DNA from: Allocoprobacillus merdigallinarum
Lineage (GTDB): Bacteria > Bacillota_I > Bacilli_A > Erysipelotrichales > Coprobacillaceae
Assembly (NCBI GenBank): GCA_019117525.1
Contig: DWZO01000067.1
Coordinates: 18,505-82,504 of the forward strand
DNA: 64,000 bases
Direction: 5' to 3'
Position 1 is the stretch's first letter; the number at the start of each line of letters is the position of its first letter. The notes below the pieces were generated by a model. That model was not told where the DNA came from, did no database searches, and worked only from the letters and a program-made list of their open reading frames with translations. Positions 50,547-59,335 of this stretch are shown piece after piece. Made by a program: the position numbers and the translations under genes.

Positions 50547-51500
50547 ATGAGTAAAGTTAATCAATTAGGAAATTACAAAGGAATTGAAGTCAAAGTGACT
50601 TCACGTCAAGTATTAGACGAAGATGTTGAAAAAGAAATCCAACATTTATTATCACAAAAGAGTCAATTGGTTGAAAAAGAAGGAACTGTTGAAAACGGGG
50701 ATGTCACAACAATTGATTTTAAAGGATTAAAAGATGGAGTGGCTTTTGATGGTGGAACTGCTGAAGGATATCAATTAGAAATTGGTTCAGGATCATTTAT
50801 ACCAGGATTTGAAGAACAGATGATTGGTATGAAAAAAGGAGAAACAAGAGATTTAAATCTGACTTTCCCAGAAAATTATGGGGTTGCTGATTTAGCAGGT
50901 GCAGATGTTATTTTCCAGGTTACAGTTCATCACATTGCATCAAAAGTACAAGCTCAACTTGATGAAGAATTCGTTAAATCTTTCCAAATGCCAGATGTTG
51001 AGACAGTGGAAGATTTCAAAAAGAAAGTCAGAGAAAGTTTAGAAAATCAAAATGCTCAGACATTACGTGCTGAAAAAGAAAATAAAGTTTTAGGTGTTTT
51101 GATTGAAAACAGTGATGTAGAAGTAGATGAAGCTGATATTCAAAAAGCTTTAGATCAACATGTTCAATATGTCAGCAATGAATTAGCAGGACAAGGTATG
51201 GCTTTAGAACAATATCTTCAAATGATGGGAATGGATATGGATGCATTACATGCACAATTAATGCCAGCTGCTAAACAACAAGCTATTTTTGAAGCTATTA
51301 TTGATGAAATTATTCGTGTTGAAAATTTAATGACAAGTGATGAAGATGTTGACCGTCAGGTTGATTTGATGTCACAACAATATCAAATGGATAAAAAAGA
51401 TATTTTAGAAAAGATTGATTTAGAAGGTTTAAGACGTGATTTAAATCGTATTCAAGCAAGTCAATTGATTTTAAACAGTGCTAAATTTATCATGGAGTAA
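50547..51500 (+). CDS. Trigger-factor-like chaperone lacking ribosome-binding domain
   Basis: 317 residues against about 430 for trigger factor. It begins at the PPIase part: MSKVNQLGNYKGIEVKV then an FKBP domain (GDVTTIDFKGLKDGVAFDGG, FIPGFEEQMIGMKKGE). The C-terminal chaperone arms follow (EEFVKSFQMPDVETVEDFKKKVRESLE ... IIDEIIRVENL, in pieces). The N-terminal domain with the GFRxGKxP ribosome motif is absent, and the upstream intergenic sequence contains no remnant. GAAAGGA before ATG 50547 confirms the start. Probably a free PPIase/chaperone; a second, full Tig elsewhere is possible. Confidence 0.85.
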   Translation: MSKVNQLGNYKGIEVKVTSRQVLDEDVEKEIQHLLSQKSQLVEKEGTVENGDVTTIDFKGLKDGVAFDGGTAEGYQLEIGSGSFIPGFEEQMIGMKKGETRDLNLTFPENYGVADLAGADVIFQVTVHHIASKVQAQLDEEFVKSFQMPDVETVEDFKKKVRESLENQNAQTLRAEKENKVLGVLIENSDVEVDEADIQKALDQHVQYVSNELAGQGMALEQYLQMMGMDMDALHAQLMPAAKQQAIFEAIIDEIIRVENLMTSDEDVDRQVDLMSQQYQMDKKDILEKIDLEGLRRDLNRIQASQLILNSAKFIME

Positions 51501-51524
51501 AGATTGTCTCAGGGCAATCTTTGT
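51500..51524 (+). terminator. Terminator
   Basis: AAAGATTG-TCTCAGGG-CAATCTTT followed by GTTTTTA. Confidence 0.75.
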
Positions 51525-51610
51525 TTTTATTTATTTTATAAATCTGCTAATAAACATATTATAATATAATGGATATAGATGTTGGTGAGAGTTGAAAGAG
51601 AGATGAGACT

Positions 51611-51781
51611 ATGAAAAATCAGAATATTTTTATAAGTTTCGGAATTGTCATTTATATTGTGATGTCTGGGATAGATAAATTTGTTTATAGGCTTCCAAAT
51701 ATGGTTTATATTCCCATTGCTATATTAGGTATTATTTTGATTCTGATTGGTTTTTTAAAAATAAAAAAAGACAATCATTGA
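51611..51781 (+). CDS. 56-residue two-helix membrane protein
   Basis: Starts MKNQNIFISFGIVIYIVM, second helix PIAILGIILILIGFL, ends KIKKDNH. TATAAT near 51560 and GAGAGATGAG upstream support expression. Not recognised. Confidence 0.45.
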   Translation: MKNQNIFISFGIVIYIVMSGIDKFVYRLPNMVYIPIAILGIILILIGFLKIKKDNH

Positions 51782-51875
51782 CAAATGTGAGTAAGAAGAT
51801 GTTATTTAAAGATAATAAAATATGAGGATTGTCCAAGATCGTTTAATGAAATGATAAAAATGGAGAGGATAAAGT

Positions 51876-52382
51876 GTGTCGGTATTAAGAAATTTTGAAT
51901 ATTATAAAGAAGAAATAGAATTAGCACTGATTCAAAATGCTGGTGTAGAAATTGAGCTTTATTCCATTGTAGCAAGTATGATAAGAGAATCACCAAATAC
52001 ATCTCCATTATCTATACGAGATGTATCTGCAAGGAGAAAAAGTGATATTTCAATGAAGTTTTATGGGCAAGCAGGTTTCCCGGATTTTGTTGTATTGGCA
52101 AGAGAAAAGGACAGTAATGCGAAGCTATATGGATGTATTGAAGTAAAAATGCCAACAGTTTCACTTGATGGAAATGATGAACAGTTAAATGGACATATTC
52201 AATCGTTTAAAAAGGTTCTTTATACAAATGGAATCAGATGGATATTTTTTGAGAATGATATAAAAAATGTTCTTTTTGATATTGAACTTGGAGATATAAA
52301 TAAGAGTCAAATTCTTTGGAAATCACAGAAATATTGGGATGATTTATTACGATGTATATATCAAATCAAATGGGATTTATAA
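51876..52382 (+). CDS. Orphan PD-(D/E)XK nuclease-like protein
   Basis: 168 residues. P69-D70 in AGFPDFVVLAR and E89-V-K91 in GCIEVKMP form the PD...E-x-K nuclease core. E29 and Q103 (DEQLNGHIQSFKK) fit the other conserved positions of HsdR-N-like restriction domains. GGAGAGGA precedes the GTG start 51876. No methyltransferase or helicase lies beside it, so it may be a decayed restriction module, a housekeeping nuclease or part of a defence system split elsewhere. Confidence 0.6.
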   Translation: MSVLRNFEYYKEEIELALIQNAGVEIELYSIVASMIRESPNTSPLSIRDVSARRKSDISMKFYGQAGFPDFVVLAREKDSNAKLYGCIEVKMPTVSLDGNDEQLNGHIQSFKKVLYTNGIRWIFFENDIKNVLFDIELGDINKSQILWKSQKYWDDLLRCIYQIKWDL

Positions 52383-52411
52383 AAGATAGTAGAAATAAAA
52401 AACGCCAATAT

Positions 52412-52442
52412 AAAAAAGCAATGATTTTTTGTCATTGCTTTT
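52412..52442 (-). terminator. Terminator of ispG
   Basis: Minus strand AAAAGCAATGA (52442-52432), 7-nt loop, TCATTGCTTTTTT (52424-52412). The stop codon is in the stem. Confidence 0.8.
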
Positions 52443-53493
52443 CTATCATTTTGAGTATTTCATCTTTTAAGACTTGGACCATGTCTTCTTGTTTGACTTT
52501 TTTTATAACTTCACCTTTTTTAATCAATAAACCTTCTTTAACACCACCGGCAATACCAATATCAGCATGTTTTGCTTCACCAGGGCCATTGACTGCACAT
52601 CCCATGATGGCGACTATGATATCAGCATGGATAGTATTCAAGAAATCTTCAATCTCATTTGCGACTGGAATCAAATCATATTGAATACGACCACAAGTTG
52701 GACATGATACCAAAGTTGGAACATGATCAATCAGTTCTAATTCCTTTAATAATGTTTTAGCAACTTTGATTTCTTCTACAGGATCAGCACTTAAAGAGAC
52801 ACGAATGGTATTACCAATACCCTGATATAACAATGTACCAATACCTAAACTTGATTTGATCGTTCCACCAAGCTTTGTGCCAGCTTCTGTGACACCAATA
52901 TGTAAAGGACAATCAAAAGTTTGACTGGCAAGAGTATAAGCTTCGATGGTTAATAAAGTATTAGATGATTTTAAAGAAATGGCATAGTCATGAAAATCTA
53001 ATGACTCTAAAATATCAACATGTTTTTTGGCACTTTCAATCATCCCTTGTGCCGTTGGTTTTCCATATTTTTTTAAAATATCTTTTTCTAAAGAACCACC
53101 ATTGACACCAATACGAATAGGAATATGATGTTGTTTGCAGGCTTCTACAACAGCTTTAACCTTATCCATAGAACCAATATTACCAGGATTGATACGAATT
53201 TTATCAATACCATTTTCAATTGCCAGTAAAGCCAAACGATAGTCGAAATGAATATCAGCAATTAAAGGAATATGAATCTGTTTTTTGATATCAGCAATTG
53301 CTGATGCATCCTCTTTATCAAAAATCGCCACTCTTACCATTTCACAACCTGCTTTTTCCAACTCATGAATCTGTTTAACAGTTGCTTCTACATCTTTTGT
53401 TTTGGTATTGCACATAGATTGAATAATGACATGATTATTGCCACCCATTGTTAAATGTCCAATTTGAAATGATCTTGTTTCTGTTCTTAACAT
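52432..53493 (-). CDS. ispG: 4-hydroxy-3-methylbut-2-en-1-yl diphosphate synthase
   Basis: MEP pathway [4Fe-4S] enzyme, 353 residues. The N-terminal TIM barrel has VIIQSMCNTKTKDVEATV and INPGNIG; the C-terminal cluster domain has CPTCGR and MGCAVNGPGEA. Acts just before IspH, encoded 9 kb away on the same strand. Confidence 0.96.
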   Translation of the reverse strand: MLRTETRSFQIGHLTMGGNNHVIIQSMCNTKTKDVEATVKQIHELEKAGCEMVRVAIFDKEDASAIADIKKQIHIPLIADIHFDYRLALLAIENGIDKIRINPGNIGSMDKVKAVVEACKQHHIPIRIGVNGGSLEKDILKKYGKPTAQGMIESAKKHVDILESLDFHDYAISLKSSNTLLTIEAYTLASQTFDCPLHIGVTEAGTKLGGTIKSSLGIGTLLYQGIGNTIRVSLSADPVEEIKVAKTLLKELELIDHVPTLVSCPTCGRIQYDLIPVANEIEDFLNTIHADIIVAIMGCAVNGPGEAKHADIGIAGGVKEGLLIKKGEVIKKVKQEDMVQVLKDEILKMIEKQ

Positions 53494-53668
53494 AATCTAA
53501 CCTCGTTTCTGTTTTTATTATACACGAAGTTATTCAAAAAATAAATCTATTCCCTATTTTCTATTGAGAGTGATTTTTTCATATATTAAAGTTATCGAAA
53601 ATCAATAAACAATATTTTCCTTTTTTCGACCGTTATGCTATACTAACCAAAGGAGGGAGAGGAAATTT

Positions 53669-55312
53669 ATGATCAAGTATGAAGATATACTTTTTTTTCG
53701 TGATCAGCATATTGTTGATGAATTGTATCAAAAACTGAAAACAGACAATGATAACGAAGAATTAGAAAAAGCATATCAACAGATATCAACAAATAATCAG
53801 ACACAGTTACATACATTTTTATATCAGTATCGTCAGATTATGACTAAAATCTATAGTGTATGGAATGTAATCAGTTGGCTATTATTTGCAATCTTATTTA
53901 TTGTATCAGGATCAATGATCTGTGCAACAGGGGTTGCTTATCTGTTTTTCTCAATTGATTTTTTTAAAGGGATTTATCAGTTGATCAGTGAAATAGGAGT
54001 AAGTTTGTTGGAGGGGCTCTTTCGTGTTCCAACAGAAACAATCACTTATTTTCAACAAGTTTCACCGATATTTTTATGTATAGTAGGATTAACATTTCTT
54101 TTTATTGTGTTATTTACGACTTTATATATAATCAGTTTATTTAAAAAAGATCATCAAAAACAATCATCAATACAAATGAGTCTTGATGATTGTTATCACA
54201 GTTTACAGTGTTGTCAAGATGATTCTTGGGATTATATTCGTCAATCTTTTGAAAAAAGAATACATACTAGACGAAACCATCATTTTTTTGAACGCTATTA
54301 TTATGCCTATATCAAAATTGCTCAAAATCATGAACTTGTAGAAGGGACTGTTCAAGATTTAACAACAAAAGAACAAATCATTTTATACATTCGTACTTTT
54401 ACAAATAGTATTAAAAATATTTTTGGTGCATTTTCAATGCCTATCTATATTTCAATAGCTCTTTTGATTTCTTATTATAGAAATTTTCAGGCTGTGAGTG
54501 CATTAAGATTAAAAAATATTTTAGAATATATACCTTTAGGAGATTGGATTTATAGTCTTTTAGATTTTTGTTATGGAATTGTCAGTCATTTTCCATTATT
54601 TTATTATTTTGAAATCTTAGATTTAGAATTCGTAAAAGTCATTTCTTTTTGTATATGTTTAACAATTGTATGGGGTCTTTATACAATTATAAAGACACGT
54701 ATCAGTGAAATCAAAAGACAATATTTACGTCGTCAACAATTCTATTTGAAAAAACATCAGGGGTTATATGCATCAAGTGAGAAGTTCCCTAAAGTTTATC
54801 AATATAGTGTGCAATGGACTGTTTTTGTTGTATTTGTATGTATAGCTATAGGATTATGGCAGGCTTTCTTGGCATCTTCTCCATATGATGTAGAAGCAGT
54901 TTTTGCGATGATGAAACAAAGACAAGTTGTCTTAGATCAGATGCAGCCTTATGTTGAAGAAAAAAATCATATTTTAGGGAATTGGGAACAACGTCTTTCA
55001 CCTGAATATATAGCAGTTGATTCTTTAACGGATATGGAAAAAACAGGAACTTATAATAACCCTTATTTAAGAATTTATACATATTATACACAAGAGGATG
55101 CTACAAAAGCTTTTGAAGATCAAAAAGACAGTTATGATCATTATAAGAAGAAAGAAGATCAATTACAATTAGCCTATTCATCAAAGGGATTTATGATTGT
55201 AGATCATGGAATTGTAATGAAAATGTCAAACTCTTCTTCATTGTTACAACAGACATTATCACAAGAAGATATCACAACAATGATTAAACAAATAGGATAT
55301 ACAATTGAATAG
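53669..55312 (+). CDS. Polytopic membrane protein of unknown function
   Basis: 547 residues. Hydrophobic segments at about 70-105, 133-162, 245-268, 318-345 and 385-402 (VWNVISWLLFAILFIVSG; FVVFVCIAIGLWQAFL). The first 65 residues are hydrophilic and the C-terminal 130 residues are probably external. I recognise no family. AAAGGAGGGAGAGG before ATG 53669. Followed closely by a possible 43-residue peptide gene. Confidence 0.7.
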   Translation: MIKYEDILFFRDQHIVDELYQKLKTDNDNEELEKAYQQISTNNQTQLHTFLYQYRQIMTKIYSVWNVISWLLFAILFIVSGSMICATGVAYLFFSIDFFKGIYQLISEIGVSLLEGLFRVPTETITYFQQVSPIFLCIVGLTFLFIVLFTTLYIISLFKKDHQKQSSIQMSLDDCYHSLQCCQDDSWDYIRQSFEKRIHTRRNHHFFERYYYAYIKIAQNHELVEGTVQDLTTKEQIILYIRTFTNSIKNIFGAFSMPIYISIALLISYYRNFQAVSALRLKNILEYIPLGDWIYSLLDFCYGIVSHFPLFYYFEILDLEFVKVISFCICLTIVWGLYTIIKTRISEIKRQYLRRQQFYLKKHQGLYASSEKFPKVYQYSVQWTVFVVFVCIAIGLWQAFLASSPYDVEAVFAMMKQRQVVLDQMQPYVEEKNHILGNWEQRLSPEYIAVDSLTDMEKTGTYNNPYLRIYTYYTQEDATKAFEDQKDSYDHYKKKEDQLQLAYSSKGFMIVDHGIVMKMSNSSSLLQQTLSQEDITTMIKQIGYTIE

Positions 55313-55436
55313 AAGTAAACATATCATCATATATGTCGATGGTTTTTTATTGATGATTATATTGATTTTAGGGATTTTTTATTCTTTGAATATACCTCTA
55401 TTTCAAGAAGAAAAAGCAGTGGAAACACTGCTTTAA
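55305..55436 (+). CDS. Possible 43-residue membrane peptide
   Basis: TTG start at 55305 overlaps the previous gene by 8 bp, with AGGA 7 nt upstream. One hydrophobic helix (FLLMIILILGIFY) follows a basic N-terminus (NRSKH), ending QEEKAVETLL over the terminator stem. Plausible but unproven. Confidence 0.3.
   Translation: MNRSKHIIIYVDGFLLMIILILGIFYSLNIPLFQEEKAVETLL
55413..55434. terminator. Bidirectional hairpin
   Basis: AAAGCAGTG-GAAA-CACTGCTTT. On the minus strand it is followed by TTTTTC, ending the XRE gene there. Confidence 0.7.
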
Positions 55437-55440
55437 TTAT

Positions 55441-56037
55441 TCATAGAAATAGTATAAAAAGAGCATATAATTCAACGAGAAAGCCTAAAAAACGTCCAAT
55501 TTGAGTGCTCTTAAGATAGCCAAATTTTTGATAGGTTTCAGGTGTACAAAAGGGAAATAGAATCAGTGTCATACCTAGACATAACATACCACATCCTGTC
55601 GTTATGTTTTTTTGAAATGGTAAAAGAGATAAAGCACTTGTTAATAAAAGGAGAATAGATAAGATAATACCAAGATAAAACCATTTCAGTTGTTTTTGGA
55701 TTTTGTTTAAAGCTTCAGTATGTGCCAATTGACATGTTTGTGAGCAATAGGCTTGAGTTTTTGTCTGGTCTAAAAAATATCGAGCTTCTTTTCCACAATA
55801 AGAACATTTGACATGCTGATTGATGATTGGTATGTGTGAATCTTTTGTATCTGTAAGTTCAGATAAACTGATTTGGAACAATTCAGCAAGTTCAATAAGA
55901 TTTTTCATTGAGGGTTCACTTTGGTTTGTTTCCCATTTTGAAACAGCTTGTCTACTAACACCTAATCTTTCAGCAACATATTCTTGAGATAATTTCATTT
56001 GCTGTCTCTTCTTTTTTATATTTTGACCTAATGACAT
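55441..56037 (-). CDS. XRE regulator with zinc ribbon and membrane domain
   Basis: 198 residues: XRE helix-turn-helix (LSQEYVAERLGVSRQAVSKWE, read as residues 16-36 in two pieces), a zinc-binding pair CSYCG...YCSQTC (about 79-102), then three hydrophobic helices to the C-terminus. AAAGGTGG lies 8 nt before ATG 56037. Similar architecture to the protein at 47032-47655, with a shared upstream motif. Confidence 0.82.
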   Translation of the reverse strand: MSLGQNIKKKRQQMKLSQEYVAERLGVSRQAVSKWETNQSEPSMKNLIELAELFQISLSELTDTKDSHIPIINQHVKCSYCGKEARYFLDQTKTQAYCSQTCQLAHTEALNKIQKQLKWFYLGIILSILLLLTSALSLLPFQKNITTGCGMLCLGMTLILFPFCTPETYQKFGYLKSTQIGRFLGFLVELYALFILFL

Positions 56038-56123
56038 TTGATAAACCACCTTTCATTGTATAATCATTATATCAAATGATATTCAAAAGACCACCAACTC
56101 TTTGTCAACTATCAGTTGCTTTA

Positions 56124-56152
56124 TAAAAAAAGCACTTTATTACAAAGTGCTT
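56124..56152 (-). terminator. Terminator of pepF
   Basis: Minus strand AAGCACTTT-GTAAT-AAAGTGCTT then TTTTTT. Confidence 0.85.
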
Positions 56153-57927
56153 GACATATCTAGGATAATTTTTTCAAATTCATTTAAAATTGTTTCAAAA
56201 TAATGGAAAGCATCATCGTATAATTGATCTTCTAAAGGATTGACTAAAGCATCTTTTAAAAGGTCAACAGGATCTTTGCTGCCACCTGATTTTAAGAAGT
56301 TGAGATAAGCTTCTTTTTGTTTTTCATCACCATTTAATAAACGTGAGACAATGGCTAAAGCAACAGTCATTCCTAAAGTATATTTATAAACATAATAGTT
56401 ATAATAGAAATGAGGAATATAATAACAAGAATAACCTACATATTCATCCATTGTTATTTCTGGTCCATAATATTCAGCGTTTTTAGTATAATACAAATCT
56501 GTAATCATTTGTGATGACATTGGTTTTCCTTCTTTAGCCCATGTGTGTAAAATATGCTCAAAGTCAGCATACATAGGTTGTCTGAAAATAAGACCAACAC
56601 AATTTTCTAGGAGTTCATATAAGAAATAGGCTTTTTCTTTTTCACTTGAAGCATGATCTAACATGTAGTTAATGAGCAATGTTTCATTGACTGTTGAAGC
56701 AACTTCAGCGACAAAAATACGATAATCACAATTTACTGGTGACTGGTGATGACAAGATAAATAACTATGGGCACTGTGACCTAATTCATGAATCATCGTT
56801 GAAAGTGAATTATAATCACCAATAAAATTCATAAGAATATATGGATTTGTATCATAGCAGCCACTTGAATAGGCACCAATACGTTTACCAGCATGTGGAT
56901 AATAATCAATCCATCTTTCTTCTCTGGCTTTTTTGATGATGTTGACATAATCTTCACCAAAGATTTGAACAACATCTAAAATAATATCAAAACATTCATC
57001 AATTGTGTATTTCTTTGTCTGGTATTGAACCAAAGGAATATTCAAATCATAATTATACATCGTATCAAGATTTAAAATCTTCTTTTTTAAAGCGTTATAA
57101 CGATGAAATAATGGACGATATTGTACATTTGCTTTTTCTAAAATTTTAAAGAATAAAGATGTTGGTACATTATCATCAAAAAGACTGGCTTCCAATGGTC
57201 CTTCAAAGTTTTTCACATCAGCATAAAATGCATCTTTTTTCATAACACCAGATAATGTTGCAGCATAAACATTTTCAAATTTCTTATATTCTTTAAAGAA
57301 GTTATGATACGCTTCTTTTCTGACTTTAGGATCTTTGTTTTTAAGAAATTCTGTTAGGGTTGCACTGTTTAAGACTTTTTCTTTTCCATCTACATGAACA
57401 GGGTCATAATCTAATCTTAAAGCATCAAACACTTGAGAAGAAATATCAGAAATAGAAGATGTTTTAGAAATAATAGTTTCTAATTCCTGTGATAAGACAT
57501 GCTTTTTTTGTCTTAAAACTTCCTGTAAACTATAACGATAATCTTCTAATTTTTCATCTTCAAGATATTGAGCAACTTTATCACTGTTTTCAATCATCAT
57601 AACAGTATAGAAATCTAAAGATGAAGTCACTTGATCATAGAATGAAAGAATGGCGGCATACATTGTTTGATATTCCTGGTTATTAGGTTCAACATCACAA
57701 TGTAAATGCGCAAAACAATGTAATTTTTGAATATAACGAGATAACATTGTTTCATCTTGATGAAACTTTAAGAATTGATCATCATTTTCTAAAAAAGAAT
57801 CTTTTTGTTGAAGCAAAGATGATAATAAATCTTTTGCTTTTTCTAAATCTGTATAAAATTCCTGTTTATTTGCATAGATACGAGATAAATCCCATGTATC
57901 CTCAATTGCAATACTTTTACGTTCCAT
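56140..57927 (-). CDS. pepF: Oligoendopeptidase F
   Basis: M3B zinc metallopeptidase degrading cytosolic peptides, 595 residues. TMIHELGHSAHSYLS carries HExxH, with the third ligand Glu downstream (FVAEVASTVNE). AGGAGG before ATG 57927 fixes the start; the frame is open 18 codons further without an SD. Confidence 0.95.
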   Translation of the reverse strand: MERKSIAIEDTWDLSRIYANKQEFYTDLEKAKDLLSSLLQQKDSFLENDDQFLKFHQDETMLSRYIQKLHCFAHLHCDVEPNNQEYQTMYAAILSFYDQVTSSLDFYTVMMIENSDKVAQYLEDEKLEDYRYSLQEVLRQKKHVLSQELETIISKTSSISDISSQVFDALRLDYDPVHVDGKEKVLNSATLTEFLKNKDPKVRKEAYHNFFKEYKKFENVYAATLSGVMKKDAFYADVKNFEGPLEASLFDDNVPTSLFFKILEKANVQYRPLFHRYNALKKKILNLDTMYNYDLNIPLVQYQTKKYTIDECFDIILDVVQIFGEDYVNIIKKAREERWIDYYPHAGKRIGAYSSGCYDTNPYILMNFIGDYNSLSTMIHELGHSAHSYLSCHHQSPVNCDYRIFVAEVASTVNETLLINYMLDHASSEKEKAYFLYELLENCVGLIFRQPMYADFEHILHTWAKEGKPMSSQMITDLYYTKNAEYYGPEITMDEYVGYSCYYIPHFYYNYYVYKYTLGMTVALAIVSRLLNGDEKQKEAYLNFLKSGGSKDPVDLLKDALVNPLEDQLYDDAFHYFETILNEFEKIILDMSSTL

Positions 57928-57977
57928 ATGTTCCTCCTTTTTGCATATACACATGATAATCCTATGACTAACGAAAG

Positions 57978-58196
57978 TCAAATTGATATATCAAAATAAA
58001 AGATTTCTTCAAATGTCTTATCTAATGCAATACATAAAATTAATGCCAGTTTAGCAGTAGGATTAAATTGTCCATTTTCAATAGATGAGATTGTCTGTCT
58101 TGATACACCAACCATATTGGCCAATTCCATTTGTGAGAGTCCTTTTTCATTTCTTGCTTTTCTTAAATGATTTTTAAGTACTAATTTTTCATTCAT
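57978..58196 (-). CDS. Small XRE repressor
   Basis: 72 residues, nearly only a helix-turn-helix (GLSQMELANMVGVSRQTISS, then IENGQFNPTAKLALILC). Its ATG lies 1 bp after the stop of the upstream membrane gene (TAATATG), so it is translationally coupled. Last gene of a three-gene cassette; the likely ligand of the twin operators at 58858-58921. Confidence 0.85.
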   Translation of the reverse strand: MNEKLVLKNHLRKARNEKGLSQMELANMVGVSRQTISSIENGQFNPTAKLALILCIALDKTFEEIFYFDISI

Positions 58197-58197
58197 A

Positions 58198-58518
58198 TTA
58201 AACGCCAACCATGATAGATATATATTGATAACCATTGATAAGACAAAGAGCAATCAAACCAAGCCCACATATGAAATAGAATTTATTTTTGTCATACCAT
58301 CCACGCATACTCAATGACAATCCAGCTATAGGCATAATTAAGATATAAATGGTATAAAAGACTGTTGGAACTTCCTGAAATTCAAAAGAAAAGAACATCA
58401 ATGTGAGAGCAACAGTTACAAGAAAAGACATACCTTTCAATAACGCTTTTCTTTGGCATTGAACTTGTCTTTCATCTTTTTCATGACGATATAAATCAAG
58501 AATTTTATTTTTATCCAT
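58198..58518 (-). CDS. DUF6442-like membrane protein
   Basis: 106 residues: soluble N-terminus (MDKNKILDLYRHEKDERQVQ), then about three hydrophobic helices. Resembles the small membrane proteins found with YvaO/YozG-type XRE repressors. GGTAGG lies 8 nt before ATG 58518. Confidence 0.65.
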   Translation of the reverse strand: MDKNKILDLYRHEKDERQVQCQRKALLKGMSFLVTVALTLMFFSFEFQEVPTVFYTIYILIMPIAGLSLSMRGWYDKNKFYFICGLGLIALCLINGYQYISIMVGV

Positions 58519-58527
58519 ATGTTTCAC

Positions 58528-58845
58528 CTACCAAATCAATAACCACAGATAATTTATAGAAAACATCAAGAAAACAAGGAAGAAAAGGCCTATATATAAG
58601 TATTTCGATATACGTAAATAATAGAAATAAGCAAGAAAGTATGCCGCAAGAAACGTCAATAACAGGGTTGTTGAGGTATAAAAGATTTCCTGCTGGAATG
58701 GGGTTATAAAAGAGAATAACATCATTGCAAAACACAAAATGATAAAAACAGTCATTAATATAGGAAGTGTTTTTTGATCAAGAAAAAAGTCATATTCTTT
58801 ATTCATTGTTTTTTGATTCTTTTTTAAAATATCTTCTTTATGCAT
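58528..58845 (-). CDS. Small membrane protein, first gene of XRE cassette
   Basis: 105 residues, three hydrophobic helices (ILMTVFIILCFAMMLFSFI; LLLTFLAAYFLAYFYYL; YIGLFFLVFLMFSINYLWLL). GAGGTG before ATG 58845. Function unknown; cotranscribed with the DUF6442-like and XRE genes. Confidence 0.7.
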   Translation of the reverse strand: MHKEDILKKNQKTMNKEYDFFLDQKTLPILMTVFIILCFAMMLFSFITPFQQEIFYTSTTLLLTFLAAYFLAYFYYLRISKYLYIGLFFLVFLMFSINYLWLLIW

Positions 58846-58857
58846 TATATCACCTCA

Positions 58858-58875
58858 TGTCAAGTTTTCTTTACA
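58858..58875. promoter_or_regulatory. XRE operator 2 (downstream)
   Basis: TGTCAAG-TTTT-CTTTACA, an inverted repeat with one mismatch, at the transcription start of the cassette promoter. Confidence 0.6.
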
Positions 58876-58880
58876 CTGTT

Positions 58881-58909
58881 ATTATAGGATGATAAAAAAT
58901 GCATGTCAA
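58881..58909 (-). promoter_or_regulatory. Promoter of XRE cassette
   Basis: Minus strand TTGACA (58909-58904), 17-bp spacer, TATAAT (58886-58881): full consensus. Confidence 0.85.
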
Positions 58910-58921
58910 GAAAACTTGACA
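58904..58921. promoter_or_regulatory. XRE operator 1 (over the -35 box)
   Basis: TGTCAAG-AAAA-CTTGACA, a perfect inverted repeat containing the -35 hexamer; a near copy lies 46 bp downstream. Confidence 0.65.
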
Positions 58922-58936
58922 TACAAGATAAATAAA

Positions 58937-58963
58937 AAACTCTATCTCATTAAGCGATAGAGT
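58937..58963 (-). terminator. Terminator of rpsT
   Basis: Minus strand AACTCTATC-gcttaatga-GATAGAGTT then TTTTATTT; the last codons and stop of rpsT form the stem and loop. Confidence 0.85.
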
Positions 58964-59213
58964 TCACTAATTTTGCTAATTTAGATTTTTGTCTGCTAGC
59001 ATAGTTTTTATGATGAATTCCTTTGCTGACAGAAGCATCTAATTTAGATGCAGCTACATTGTATGCAGCAATTGCAGCTTCTTTATTTCCAGCTTCAACT
59101 TCAGCTTTTACGTTTTTAATTGCTGTTTTTAAAGCACTTTTATAAGAATTGTTGATTAAACGTTTTTTGTTGTCATTTTTATAACGTTTGATTTGTTGTT
59201 TCATGTTTGCCAT
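58950..59213 (-). CDS. rpsT: Ribosomal protein S20
   Basis: 30S subunit protein, 87 residues, basic and helical (MANMKQQIKRYKNDNKKRL..., ending KSKLAKLVNSIA). Promoter on the minus strand: TTGCAT (59275-59270), 17 bp, TAGAAT (59252-59247). Divergent from gpr, as in other spore formers. Confidence 0.96.
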   Translation of the reverse strand: MANMKQQIKRYKNDNKKRLINNSYKSALKTAIKNVKAEVEAGNKEAAIAAYNVAASKLDASVSKGIHHKNYASRQKSKLAKLVNSIA

Positions 59214-59335
59214 TATCTTTCACCTCACTTTGACTTTTGCCATGTTATTCTATCAAAAATAGATGATAAATGCAATGTTTTATTGATAATTGATTATATT
59301 TTTTTAATTTTGGTAATGCTTATAATGGTGAGAAT

